DNA of 64,000 bases from Aricia agestis. Lineage: Eukaryota; Arthropoda; Insecta; Lepidoptera; Lycaenidae. Shown here piece after piece: positions 44,135 to 55,371 of the stretch. The notes beneath the pieces were generated by a model. That model made no database searches. It saw only the letters and a program-made list of their open reading frames with translations, and was not told the origin of the DNA. The translations under genes were made by a program, and so were the position numbers. Positions within the stretch are counted from its first letter, which is position 1. Each line of letters opens with the position of its first letter. The stretch covers positions 12,896,001-12,960,000 of the forward strand of contig NC_056407.1 in assembly GCF_905147365.1 (NCBI RefSeq), in the 5' to 3' direction.

Positions 44135-44480
44135 GAGAGGTGTCAAGGGACACCCGAATGGAAGGAAGTTATTTCTTATGTTCAAAAAACCTGTAAAAAA
44201 AAGTTTTGTTGAGTGTATAGTGTATGATGTATACGTATACATCATACACTATACACTCAACAAAACTATTTTAAAAAACGTCATCTATTGACGCCCAGGA
44301 ATACTAACAACGCATCGGTTTATTCTCAAAAAGCGCCATCTAGTGGACGCACAGGAATACTATCAACGCCCTCTGCCCCTACCATGCAGGTACTAATAAA
44401 AAAGTGTCGAGGTCAAATATCGTTCTGTCAAGCCTATCTAGCCTTTACGCTGAACGCGCGATAAGGAACTTCGTTTAAAA
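44135..44480. repeat. Dispersed repeat, relative of 32520-32830
   Basis: Contains GGTGTCAAGGGACACCCG, TCATCTATTGACGCCCAGGA and TATCAACGCCCTCTGCCCC as at 32520-32830, with a perfect palindrome (44202-44267) added in the middle. The following frame at 44532-44843 is partly GC-rich (CTGTGGCTCCGCCAAGG) but not recognised. Confidence 0.55.
44202..44267. repeat. Perfect 66-bp palindrome without spacer
   Basis: Positions 44202-44234 and 44235-44267 are exact reverse complements: outer end AGTTTTGTTGAGTGTATAG, centre GTATACGTATAC. There is no loop and no mismatch. Confidence 0.9.
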
Positions 44481-45141
44481 AAATAGGATTTACAATTTTC
44501 GTTAGAAATTATTTATGAGTACTAAACGAAATTGAAATACTTTTCATTCTCAAAGTGCGAAGCCCTGTGGCTCCGCCAAGGCCTTGTAGGAGATCCGCGA
44601 AAGATCGTGCACAACACCGGCATGACGGGAATCCATTCGAAGACAAAAAAAACCCATCAAAAACATCCTGTAAAAAAATCCATTCCAAGACAAAAAAATA
44701 TATTTTTAGGGGGGTGCGTTAAAATATCCCTTATTAAAAGGGTTTTACCATCAAAAAAGTTTGAGAACGACTGCTGTAAGGTAAATGGGTTTTTAGTCAG
44801 TATCATAGACCGTAATATGTCGTTACCATTTAACTCAGTTTAATGGCCTTGCCAGGTCTATTGTTTCCTGCTCTACGTATTTGCATATGGATAATCGTCG
44901 TGTCTACTGACTCGTTAGATTTTAGTGACGCATCTCCCGAGATTAAATATAGAGATTTAGGGCAATGAACTTCGCGTGGTGACGTTTTGCGCGCACACAT
45001 CGCTTCGTGCGAATTTTTGCTTATTAAACAAATAGGTACTCTGTTTCTTTTTGCATTCTATAAACTTCTAGAAGTATTGCAGTGCTGTGTCTTTTTGTAT
45101 GTATAACTTGTTTCTAAATTCTAATTTCTATTAGTTATAAG

Positions 45142-45683
45142 TAGACATCGGATTATATGCATTTTCATACTTGCATATGCAAATGCATATTATAATGGCA
45201 CTTTTTAGGCGATAGTGCATATTTTGGCAATTTTTCGTTGATAGTGCATATTTCGGTAGTTTTATGCCCTCGTAGTCTCCAAACTAGCTATCATGACACA
45301 CACCGAGGCCATAAAACAGGGGTACGATTATAATAAATAGGTACAATATCTTTCTAGAAACAAAATTTTTCTTTGTAGTTGGCAACATTACTATAAATGT
45401 TAATAAAGTAGTTAACGATTTTATAAACTTTCATAGGCATTAATATTGCAATCGGAAAATGTTGGTAAAAATTATTATTGGTGCTGTATAAGAAATGAAA
45501 AGTCCTGGATTTGATGAAATTATAAAAATTGGCGCTTTTATTAAAGGCAATACTGGAAAACTCTTCAAAAAAATGATAAATTTTAATATTAAGTGACTTT
45601 TGATTGTGCATATTTCGGTCATTTTTCGTGCATATTTGCATGCATATTTCGGCACTTTGATCGTGCATATAATCCGATGTCTA
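45142..45683. mobile_element. hAT-like element, duplication GTTATAAG
   Basis: TIR TAGACATCGGATTATATGCA at the left and its exact inverse at the right, with GTTATAAG on both sides (45134-45141 and 45684-45691). Units of GTGCATATTT recur near both ends (about six) as subterminal repeats. No transposase is visible; the minus-strand frame at 45354-45668 is AT-rich and unrecognised. Confidence 0.85.
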
Positions 45684-45806
45684 GTTATAAGTTATAACTC
45701 TTAACTATAAATAATTGGTAGAGTAACTCCATCAAACAATAAAATCATTATAAAGAAAACTGATAACTTTTTTTACATTGTGTACAAATAACATGTATAT
45801 TTAGTA

Positions 45807-46733
45807 CTAGATGTCCCGCGCGGCTTCGCCCGCGTAAATTAGGAACTTTACAGAAACCGTACATTTTCCCATAAAAAATATTTCCCCCGTTTTTCCCACA
45901 TTTTCCTGAGTTTCTTCGGTTGTATTAGTCTTAGCGTGATAATATAATATAGCCTATAGTCTTACTCGATAAATTATCTATCTAACACTGAGATAAGTTT
46001 TTAAATCGGACCTGTAGTTCCTGAGATTGACGCGTTCAAACAGACATACTCTTCAGGTTTATAATATTAGGAAGGTATAGATTTTTTTTAATTATCGCTT
46101 GACAAACTCGAGTCTCGATCTAAAAGACTATCAAATGGTATAATATGGTAGTGATGATGATGATGATGAATGTAATTTGCATAGTAGCATATGCTTCCTG
46201 TTCTTAAAACAACGCCGAAACTCCCAAACTTGTATCTATAAAGAATCTGGAGTTCTCTCAGCACCTTCCGAACCACGGTATACCAGGTATATCTCGGTGC
46301 AAAATCTTAATTGTTGGTAGCATATGCTTAGAATACTTCTCACGAAACCCAAGTCACCACATGTTTCCCTATAAGTTTTGAGGAGTTCCCTCGATTACTT
46401 ATGGATCCTTCATCAGATCACCACTTTTGTGAATATAATAACTAATTGGGATGATACCCTATATACCAAAAGAAAAATTTTGAAAATCGATTAACAAACG
46501 GCGGAGTAATCGTTGAATATAAGAAAACGAACATAACACCTCCCCCCTTTTGAAAGTCAGTTAAAATTGTAGCCTATGTGTTATTCTGATGTATAAGCTA
46601 TATTATTGTAAAGTTTCATTAAAATCCGTTCAGTAGTTTTTGCGTGAAAGAGTAACAAACATCCATACATCCACACATCCATACATCCATACATCCAAAC
46701 AAACTTTCGCCTTTATAATATTAGTAGGAAGTA
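45807..46733 (-). mobile_element. Composite Helitron-like element, copy 1
   Basis: On the minus strand it starts near TACTAATATTATAAAGGCGA and ends CGGGCGAAGCCGCGCGGGAC ATCTAG plus T. Between these ends lies a second repeat (CGACTTTC.. GGAGGTGTTATGTTCG to a TGA/TCA microsatellite and GATTGTCAAGCG-type end). About 790 bp of it recurs inverted at 61275-62075 with about 96% identity. CATCCATACATCCA tandem units lie at 46668-46700. Confidence 0.65.
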
Positions 46734-46741
46734 GGATTCAA

Positions 46742-46830
46742 TGGTTTACCGAAAATCTGGGTGCACCCGTCGAGACGAGCCAAGCGAAGCGCAAGGGCAC
46801 TACCTACCTTTTCTCGAAGTATTTCGTCGT
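46742..46830 (+). repeat. GC-rich repeat fragment
   Basis: Contains GAGCCAAGCGAAGCGCAAGG and CTACCTTTTCTCGAAGT, shared with about 38990-39075 and, inverted, 60690-60775. Confidence 0.5.
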
Positions 46831-47234
46831 TTTTTGAACCCTCATAGAGTTGGTTTCCGATGTATAAGATAGTTCATGTTCTCAGGATATGATGACAATT
46901 AATAGTAGACTAATTAATCATACAAAGTCTCAATTGGATAGCTTTAGATTTTATTGATATCTAAAATACACCGATTTCGTCACTGACACACTGCTGATCA
47001 TCAAAATGTTTGGCTACTTCCTGAAGTGCTAGAAAGCTGAAATTTGGTATGTAATCTAAGTATACAACCAACAAAAAAATTCATAAACTTATAACTTTCG
47101 CCCCCCATCCCCAATAAAATGGGGGGTGTAGGTTTATTTATGATTCTTTCACCAGTTTTATAAATTAGGACTGTAGACAGTAACTAAAAAACCTATAAAT
47201 AAGTACTTACAAGAACGAACTTACAAAAAGAACT

Positions 47235-47653
47235 GAAATCCCACCAAAAACATTTCTTGTAAAATGTTGCCGAGACAGCCACATAAGGATTATCCTGTGA
47301 AAAAGATATGAGATCTCATGTACAGCCAAGCTTCTGAATCTACACGGCCTAAATCTTCTGACCCTAACTTACACAAATTCTACATATCAGTAAATATGTA
47401 TGGCTCGGCTGTTTTGTTACTAACTTCAGATCAGAAATTAATGTTCGCATCACCTCCGCGACGGTAACGAAATGGCGAAGCCATACATATAATATTTACT
47501 GGTATGTAGAATTTGTTGAAGTTAGGGGCCGTAGAGTTAGGTAGTGTAGATTCAGAAGCTTGGCTCTACATGAGATCTCATATTATCTTTTTCACCTTAT
47601 GCAGTCGTCTCGGCAATATTTTACAAGAAATATTTTTAGTGGGTTTAATTTCC
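47235..47653. repeat. Fold-back repeat with arms of about 200 bp
   Basis: The arms (about 47235-47430 and 47455-47653) pair through TGTAAAATGTTGCCGAGAC, GAGCCAAGCTTCTGAATCTA and CAGTAAATAT..ATGTATGGC, with small gaps. Related pieces are at 60388-60660 and 39060-39300. Confidence 0.75.
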
Positions 47654-48239
47654 TAACGTATCAAACCAGGACAAAACATTTTATATCAACAGCTGGGTGT
47701 ATTTAAAATACCAAGTGCTCCAAGACTGTTCATGATCTATTTTTTCTTTAAACATTTTTTTTTTATAATTAGGTAGATAATAATATATGTACTATACAGC
47801 ATGCTGAATAGGGAATATGCAAAAAAAAAAATCCATCTCAAATATATTTTTCTGTAATCTTTATCATCCTCACATTATAATCAAAAGGTATTTTTTTTAA
47901 TTAGTTATCATTTAAACTTATAAAATGTTGTTTAAAAAATGAAAATTAATGGAGGGAAATTCAAACTTACTAAACGCACCATTGGTCGAAATGTGACGTC
48001 AGATGTTACATATCGGCGTCGATATTCATACTGTGGTTATAGTATTTGTTAGAAAAATTGTTTAATACTGATGATTTCTAGTGAAAAATATTTATAGTGA
48101 ATTTATAGTTTTATAAATGAGTATATTATTAGGTTTTATCATAGCACAATCGGACTACCTATCTATCGAAAATAAATGCATTTATGATGTTAGAATATTT
48201 TGCTTCAAATCTTGATTTTACGATTTTATTTAATTAAGA

Positions 48240-48423
48240 CTAGCTGATCCGGCAAACGTTGTTTTGCCATATAAATTTCTAGTATAAATTTAAAAAGTGA
48301 ATAAAACCTATTCTCGGACGTAGCAAATGTATAAGTACCTATACAAAATTTCAACAAAATCGGCTAAGCCGTTTTGGAGGAGTTCACGCACCAACAGTGA
48401 CACGAGAATTTTTATATATTAGA
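48240..48423 (-). mobile_element. Helitron-like element, TCTAATATATAAAAA type
   Basis: On the minus strand it starts TCTAATATATAAAAATTCTC and ends GGCAAAACAACG..GATCAG CTAG before T. The GGCAAAAC/GTTTTGCC stem lies near the 3' end. Confidence 0.65.
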
Positions 48424-48636
48424 TATTCCATTTATTATGAACAATTTACGTTGAGTACCGACGTAAGTAGCTACTTGTTTGTTTCAGATCTTCTATTGCA
48501 AAATTAATTTACTTTTGACTAAATCGCATGAAGATGTATAACAGTAACATAAGTAGGTATGCTATATACGTAGCATACTAACGTTTTAATGATCATCACA
48601 ATAGTAATAAACACGATAATGGAGATAGAGAATTTA

Positions 48637-48933
48637 TACGTGGAAGAGCCATGCTTCGGCATGAATGGGCCGGCTCGACCGGAGAAATACCACGTTCTCA
48701 TAGAAAACCGGCGTGAATGGCGTTTGCGCTGTGTTTCGCCAAGTGAGTGAGTTTACCGGAGGCGCAATCCCCTACCCTATTCCCTTCCCTACCCTCCCCT
48801 ATCACCCTATTCCCTCTTAGAAGGCCGGCAACGCACCTGCAGTTCTTCTGATGCTGCGAGTGTCCATGGGCGACGGAAGTTGCTTTCCATCAGGTGTCCC
48901 GTTTGCTCGTTTGCCCCCTTATTTCATAAAAAA
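48637..48933 (+). mobile_element. Poly(A) SINE, copy 4
   Basis: Starts TACGTGGAAGAGCCATGC and ends CCCCCTTATTTCATAAAAAA. The CCCTACC region is shorter than in the other copies, and AAACAGCGC is reduced. Confidence 0.8.
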
Positions 48934-49565
48934 CATCGCTTTTCATCATCTTACACCATGGTTCTCGTATTTTTACATCGTTTGGAATACGAAAAATACT
49001 TTGTCAGGTGTGTTTCTACTTTCTAGTAATGCTTTTGAACTTCAGTATCACACAAATCACAATACTTGTAAGAAGGTTTTTTAGCCTCTTCCATGTCTCA
49101 ATAGCAAATAAACCCGAAAATAAGTACGAAGTAACTGAATCACTAAAGGAAACAAACACGGGACATAACATCTGACGTCATCAACATGGCGCGCTAAATG
49201 CCGGCGTTTGAACGCTACAAATTTCAATTTGAATATTTTGAAGCCTATTTATGTTTTGTTCTCATTTATAAAGATATAAAGGACTAATTAAAGTCATAAA
49301 AAATCATGCATATTCCCTAATCAATTGAAAACTATAAATGTTTTTATTGTTTACGGTTGGCTAAATGTTGTAACCTCGAAATTTTATATAGCCAATGTGT
49401 CGTCATTTGCCTACGATTATCATTCAAAGGCAAAAACTTTATAACATTATAACTACCTACATCTCAGACCATTACACGATGAAAACTTTCAGCCATAAAA
49501 TCGCATGCAAGCACACGTCTACATAGATCTGCTACGTCTGCTCACTGCTGTCGATGCGGTCATTT

Positions 49566-49800
49566 TTTAGGGTTCCGTACCTAAAGGTAAAAACGGGACC
49601 CTATTACTAAGACTTCGATGTCTGTCTGTCTGTCGCCAGGCTGTATCTTAAGAACAGTGATAGCTAGAGAGTTGAAATTTTCACAGATTATGTATTTCTG
49701 TTGCTGCTATAACAACAAATACTAAAACCAAAATCAATCAAATATTTAAGGGGGGCTCCCATACAAGAAACGTGATTTTTTCGGCTTTTTTTGCTCGTAA
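49566..49800 (-). repeat. Truncated copy of the GGAACCCTAAAAA family
   Basis: The 3' terminus TTTTTAGGGTTCCGTACC is at the left. The following CAGGCTGTATCTTAAGAACA-type body matches the 3511-3950 copy inverted. The other end is lost. Confidence 0.6.
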
Positions 49801-50259
49801 TCAATAATGGTAACAGCTCGGCACACAGAGTATCTACACAGAGTATGCACATTTGGGCTATCGGCGGCCACTAATGAAATTAGTTTCAAATGAAAGTACT
49901 GATATTTAGAAACAACATTTGATTTGGACGTGTTATTGTATTCCATGTAGTTTAGAAAATAATTAAATGCGAAATAATGTGATCGCATAGAACAATATCG
50001 CATAGAATAATAATTATTTATTTTTTATGTTTATCTAAATGCTAATGTAACATTCTAAACTTCCAAATTAATCAACGCAATAAAGCCAGTTTGTGCTGCT
50101 GCGCACACGTTAGTCTGGTATCTCGATTGGGTTAGGTTTTTTTTTCCTATCTCCACAGGCAGGCACATTTCTTTTTAATATTAATATATTTTCTTTTAAT
50201 AGTATCGTTTTGCGTCGGATTACATTTCATATAATATTTTTGTCATGCATGATGTTATA
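49801..50259. other. AT-rich stretch, nothing recognised
   Basis: No element end is clear. A lone GGGTTAGG precedes T-rich DNA at about 50131. Confidence 0.4.
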
Positions 50260-50905
50260 CAATTCTATATTCGCCCTGAAGGCCGAAGGGGCTCTCAGTG
50301 TCATGACCTGTGGTGTTGTTGAGGGTCTTATTATGTTGGCCACCTGGTTGGTGGCTGCTGTCATCATCCCGGAAGTCATCTTCTTGACTGGGCTGTCATC
50401 GAAGTCTTGATCTTCCGGGGTGGTGTCATCTTTTTGATCTTTTTATGTTTGGACCTCAGTTGGAGCCCAGTGGGTAAGTCCGGCATTTTCCACTTTCCTC
50501 ACGATTTGCCTACACCCTTTGCCTTTCGGTGTTTTGGCATTGGCTCGGGTGTTGAGGGGTCACCAAAGCTGGGTGGAGTTTCTGGGATGTTAAAGGTGTT
50601 GGTCCATGCCGGTCCCGCTCGCTGGGTGAGCAGTGTAGTCTTTTGTATTTGCCACCTGTTGGTGGCTGGTGTCTTCTTCTTGATTTTCCGGTAGTTCATT
50701 GTGTTGGCCACCTGTTGGTGACTGATGTCCTCTGCCCCCTGTTGGTGGTGGGGGCGTACTCGTAGGCCACCCGTTGGTGGCTGAAGTCGTAGGTTGGGTT
50801 AGGTTAGGTTAGGCTTACTGCGCATCAAAAAAAAAAAAAGGCTTAGGCATTTAGGTTAGGTTAGGTTAGGTTTAGGTTAGGTTACCAGCAGCAGAATTAA
50901 GTGCT
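50260..50905 (-). repeat. GC-rich retroelement-like block with TTAGG tracts
   Basis: Bases 50260-50790 repeat GGCCACC-GTTGGTGGCTG units five times. On the minus strand a partly open frame includes PATNRWQ repeats and NIPETPPSFGDPSTPEPMP, of LINE-ORF1-like composition but not recognised. At the right come GGTTAGGTTAGGTTAGG (about 50800), a 13-A run (50828-50840), and another TTAGG tract (50854-50885). A LINE or telomere-repeat-associated element is possible. Confidence 0.35.
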
Positions 50906-51199
50906 ATTATTGAATACGAGTAAGTACTCATAAACGCTGGTCCTCCTTTTAAAAAAAATTCACCTTACCTTCCCGCTTTTGCTCTAAACATAAGCTAAGA
51001 TAATTATTAAATTATGCATATCATCTTGAAAATAAAAATGTATTTATCCACTTTTAAAGTATATTTCGGCGATGAGATTTCTACACTGTAATTGTAGGAC
51101 TTCTAAGTATGAATAAATGTTAGAATTGTTCTTGGCCGCAGATAGCCCACACTCCATACAAATTTGCCCATACTCCTTTCACAAACTCCCTAATTATAC

Positions 51200-51341
51200 T
51201 TGTACTTTAATAATTATTAATACAATTAAAACAAAGTAAATATTTAAAGGTCCTATACAAAAAACACAATTTTTGGTCAATTTTCGCTCTATACCGGTAA
51301 GGAACCCTTAGTGCGTGAGTCCGACTCGCACTTGGCCGATT
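51200..51341 (-). repeat. 5' fragment of the CCGGCCAAGTGCGAGT family
   Basis: It ends GAGTCCGACTCGCACTTGGC at the right, the inverse of the family start. The rest is lost on the left. Confidence 0.6.
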
Positions 51342-51482
51342 ATTGTTGTTCAAATATTGGTTATATTGGTAATATAAAGTTACCACAAAAATAGAGATTG
51401 GGCTAGAGTTTATATGTTCCACAAACTATAGCATTCAACATTATTAAAGATTATTTTTTTCCAATGCATCGGGGTAGAGCAG

Positions 51483-51970
51483 TCTATTAAGAGGAGTCCA
51501 CACCGCCCTTTTTTCATACAAACGTTGTCCCCTGTTTCCTCCCTGGATAATGCTAGTAGAGTTATAATTTTTTTCCTGAATATCTACGGCCACTAATACA
51601 ATGTCCCTATGTTTTCTTTTTTTTCATAATTTAATTATTAAATAAGATATGAACATTAAAAAACCCAAAAAAATGGCCAGATTTTCCGCTGTGTTCAAAC
51701 ATCCAAAAAACAGATTTGGCTAGATTATACAAAAAAAATAAAACATAGGAACACAGCTCATGCCTTTCTTTAATCTTTAATGAAAAAAGTACTTAAATCG
51801 GTTAAGTTTTGGAGAAGGAATCAGGGGACAAAGAATCGTTGATTTTCTGGATTTTCTGCAGTGGTCTCTATCGCGTTCTGCGGTATAAGCTTGAGGTAAC
51901 GGACACAGCTATAGATATTACACGTATTTTTTTTTAATTTCTCTAGCCCCTGGTGTATCCTCTTAATAGT
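51483..51970. mobile_element. TIR element, CTATTAAGAGG ends
   Basis: CTATTAAGAGGAGTCCACACC at the left and CTGGTGTATCCTCTTAATAG at the right are inverse with a few differences, about 490 bp in all. No transposase. GTC may be a 3-bp duplication, but this is not secure. Confidence 0.55.
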
Positions 51971-52503
51971 CAATTAGTCACTATACATTTACCTTATGAG
52001 TTATGTAGACTTTGTAGTAGGGTGCTGTATATCGACTCTAGAGCTACTACGGCTACAGCCTACAACTAGTGTCCTCCAGATACTTTAACCCCCTTTTCAC
52101 CATAATATAGTCTTAGTTAAAATATAATAAGACTTTTTATGTAAAGCTAGATATTATAATTGTCCCTTATGTTATAAAATGTTACTTCCCCTCTTCATCC
52201 ACTAACGTCATCAATATTAGTTGGGGAGGGGAAGAGTGGATTTCGGGACAAGCTCGAGCAAGATTAAGCCTGTATAATGTATAGGCTTCCGACATATTGT
52301 GTCTTGTTATCATGGTATAAAAATCAGATTTCTCACGCCACCACGTGAGTTAAAATTTATTTTTTTTGAATATTGAAATGTCATCGGATTTGTCAGATTA
52401 AGATAGGAGATGTTTAGTATACCCCAAACAAGCTTCCATATAAAGCACTGACATGGCATTCAAAGGTTAGGTAAGCCTGTAGGGACATTTTAAAATATAA
52501 AAA

Positions 52504-53014
52504 CCGGCCAAGTGCGAGTCGGACTCGCGCACCGAGGGTTCCGACAGCTTAAAGGTATTATAGACCTGAGTATTTAGTATGAATTTCAATTTAATACCTC
52601 TACGCGTTTATGAGGAAATGGGTAGTAAGTTTAAAATTATTAAAAAAAAATATATTATGTGATGTAACTAAAAATGTATGGTTTTCGTAATTTTTCCTTT
52701 ATCTATGCTATAAGACGTTGCTTCGTACCAAATTTCAAGATTCTGAGTTCACGGGAAGCACCCTGTAGGTTTTGATTCCCTTGCAAGTGTCGAAAATTTG
52801 CGGCATAAACGGCTGTATCTTTTGATTGCGTTGGCTTAGAAGTTTGATTTTTTCACAGCTTCAAGGGACAGTAGACCTGAGTAATTGATATAAATTTCAG
52901 CTTCATGCCTCCACGCGTTCCTGAGAAAAAGGGTCTTGACAGACGGACAGACGGACAACAAAGTGATCCTATAAGGGTTCCGTTTTTTCCTTTTGAGGTA
53001 CGGAACCCTAAAAA
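52504..53014 (+). repeat. Insertion 1: CCGGCCAAG..GGAACCCTAAAA element
   Basis: It lies between AAAATATAAAAA and ATAAAGC, where the paralogue at 37.7 kb reads AAAATAGAAAAAATAAAGC. This fixes the ends as CCGGCCAAGTGCGAGTCGG and GTACGGAACCCTAAAA within a run of A. Confidence 0.8.
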
Positions 53015-54039
53015 TAAAGCTTCATATTTTCCTAACTAAGTTTCGCAGATATTTTATTTTGCACCAAACTAAATGATTTAGTCCTTGTTGTCTAAAATAT
53101 ATTTATAATTTATCTAAATAAGCAATTGTCTGAATATATTTTCTTTTTCAAAACTTTAAAATGGCTGCAGTTTCTGAACCCACCGCTAAAATAAAAAACC
53201 GGCCAAGTGCGAGTTGGACTCGCCCATGAAGGGTTCCGCAGCTGAAGCAATAAGGTTTATTTTTATGAAATTAAAAGGTTTTTGATTTGTTTTTATATAT
53301 GAGTTGATTTAATGAAAGCTAATTTAAGGTTTATCATTTATGACGTATAAAAAAACTACTTGCTAGATCTCGTTCAAACCAATTTTCGTTGGTAGTTTTT
53401 ATAGTAATGTACATCATATATTTTTTAGACTTCCCATGCCCCTAATTTAGAAGTAAGAGGGCACACATTTTACCACTTTGGAAGAGTCTCTCTCGCAAAC
53501 TTTTCGGGTTAGAAAAAATTTATATAAAAACTTGAATATGATTTTTGAAGACCTATTCATACATACTCCACACGCATAGGTTAGATGAAAAAAACATTTT
53601 TTTTTGTTGGTTTAAGGTTTACCATTTATGACGTACTTACTTATAAAAAAACTACTTGCTAGATCTCTTTTAAACCAATTTTCGTTGGTAGTTTTTACAG
53701 TAATATACATCAAATATTTTTTTCGACTTATCATGCCCCTACTTTACAAGTTACAGGGGGGGGGGGGGGGGGGGCACCAAACACATTTACCACTTTGGAA
53801 GAGAAGAGCTCTCTCGCAAACTATTCAGGTTAGAAAAAAATGATATTTGAAACTTCAATATGATTTTTGAAGACCTATCCATAGATACCCGCATAGATTA
53901 GATGAAAAAAAAACTTTTTTGTTTCAGTTGTACCTATGGGGACCCCTAAAATTTTTAATGTTATTTCCATTTTTCTATCAAAATTTTAATGTGGTTCACA
54001 GACTACATCTACTTACTAAGTTTCAATAGTATAGCTCTT

Positions 54040-55371
54040 CGGTAACGGGTTTCTTATCGTTCAAGCAAACTCGCGTTCCGAAATTGAGTCTAAAGCCAAC
54101 AGTAGTCTTAATTTAATATCTGACTGGGGTAAGCGTAATCGTCTGAAATTCGCCGCGCAAAAAACTTACCAAATTCTTTTAAAAGGATCCCTTATATCTT
54201 CCCCTAGCATCAAACTTGACAATATTAACGTTAAACGCAAACAGTCACTCTGTTATCTTGGTTTTTACTTAGAAAATAAATTTACATTTTTAGAACATAT
54301 AATTCAAACCGGTGAGAAAGCGAAACGCAACTTTTACTCCTTTACCAAAATATCTACGTCGACATGGGGCCCCCGTGTGGGCCGACAGAGCAACTATCGG
54401 CGCGGCTCGTCGCAAGTTGCTACAAAGCCAACATCTTGCTCTTATATTCTTGTGCAAAGCTTACAGAACCACAAGCACCGAAGCCTTGCCCGTGCTAGCC
54501 GGAGTTTTACCCGTTGACCTTGAGATTCAGCGTCGTGCGACAATGTACTATCATAATAAAAACATTGACAACCCGTTTTTTTTAAGCGCTCGGGATAAAA
54601 TTAAAATAGCAAGATTGTTTGAACCTTTAGAAAACTCTTTGCAAAGCCTAATCTCCGAATGGCAGACGCGATGGGACTGTTCCACCAAAGGGCGACATCT
54701 TTATAATTTTTTCCCTAATATTCGTGAACGGCTATCCAAACATTGGATGGATATTGATCACTGCGTTTCTCAATTCCTGACCGGTCATGGAAATTTTAAG
54801 GCTAAACTCTACGGATTTAATCTAGTAGCATCACCCATGTGCGAGTGCTCGACCGAAGGCAACATGTTTGAACAAACAGCTCATCATGTTCTCTGGGAGT
54901 GCAGTCTCTGGCAGGACGAAAGAACTACAATGCTAAACAACCTACTCTGTACATCTGGTGTCGCATACTACGGTGATCTCGTGGACAGCGCTAGGAACTT
55001 CCGTGCCTTCAAGCGTTTTTGTCACAATTACTACTGGCAACAGTCTAACACAATAAATTAATTTAGCTCTAGCGTAGTAGTCACTATTATTATTAACGTT
55101 TATTCCCGTGGTGCTTCCCCCTTCCAGTTCTTTGACTTTCGGTCACTGCAACCTTGTGCTGTCTCCCGCTTTATATGGGGAGGGAATCTGGAATTCTTCC
55201 TACTCCTCCTATTTTCTTCTGATTAATTTCGTTGCGGGTCCCAAGACAGCTTTAGCATGTCCCTCGGGCTCCCTGAGATCATATCAAAGGGTTTTCGTGG
55301 TTGGATACCGCTGTCAATCCTGGCGACACAGGAGATACAGTGGTGGGAATGTGTGGTGGGCCAAAGCCCGT
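54040..55371 (+). mobile_element. 5'-truncated R1-like LINE, 15-bp duplication, no poly(A)
   Basis: AATAGTATAGCTCTT occurs at 54025-54039 and 55372-55386, and the uninterrupted family copy at 41121 shows it once, so it is a target duplication. The 3' end GGTGGGCCAAAGCCCGT has no poly(A) or simple tail. The 3' UTR of about 310 bp follows the stop at 55059-55061. Confidence 0.85.
54041..55061 (+). pseudogene. Broken reverse transcriptase C-terminal part (R1-like LINE)
   Basis: The first frame (from 54041) gives LISDWGKRNRLKFAAQKT and LCYLGFYLENKFTFLEH, the part just after the polymerase catalytic motif. Near 54370 the coding continues in another frame (APVWADRATIGAARRKLLQS, then LPVLAGVLPVDLEIQRRA) with about 40 residues apparently missing between, so an internal deletion broke the frame. 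The end has FLTGHGNFKAKLYGF..C-E-C..AHHVLWECSLW, the cysteine/histidine region of R1-type LINEs. No RNase H domain lies between, unlike the LINE at 28528. It is not functional. Confidence 0.85.

Larger units (their letters stand above)
47809..49319. repeat. Possible 1.5-kb TIR element with nested insertions
   Basis: The ends TAGGGAATATGCA and TGCATATTCCCTA are perfect inverse copies, and GTGACGTCAGATG / CATCTGACGTCA occur inside both flanks. It contains a Helitron-like copy (48240-48423) and a SINE (48637-48933). No target duplication was found, so the outer limits are tentative. Confidence 0.45.

Noticed and set aside
44532..44843. A 103-codon gene starting MKYFSFSKCEALWLRQ
   Set aside because: The first part is GC-rich and odd, but the rest is lysine-rich low complexity within repeat debris; no family is recognised.
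46668..46700. CATCCATA tandem units as a CRISPR-like or regulatory array
   Set aside because: The units are contiguous without unique spacers, in a eukaryotic repeat; it is a microsatellite.
50210..50711. Overlapping frames of 66-95 codons as host genes
   Set aside because: They lie on both strands over a block of GTTGGTGGCTG repeats and are better explained as retroelement remains.
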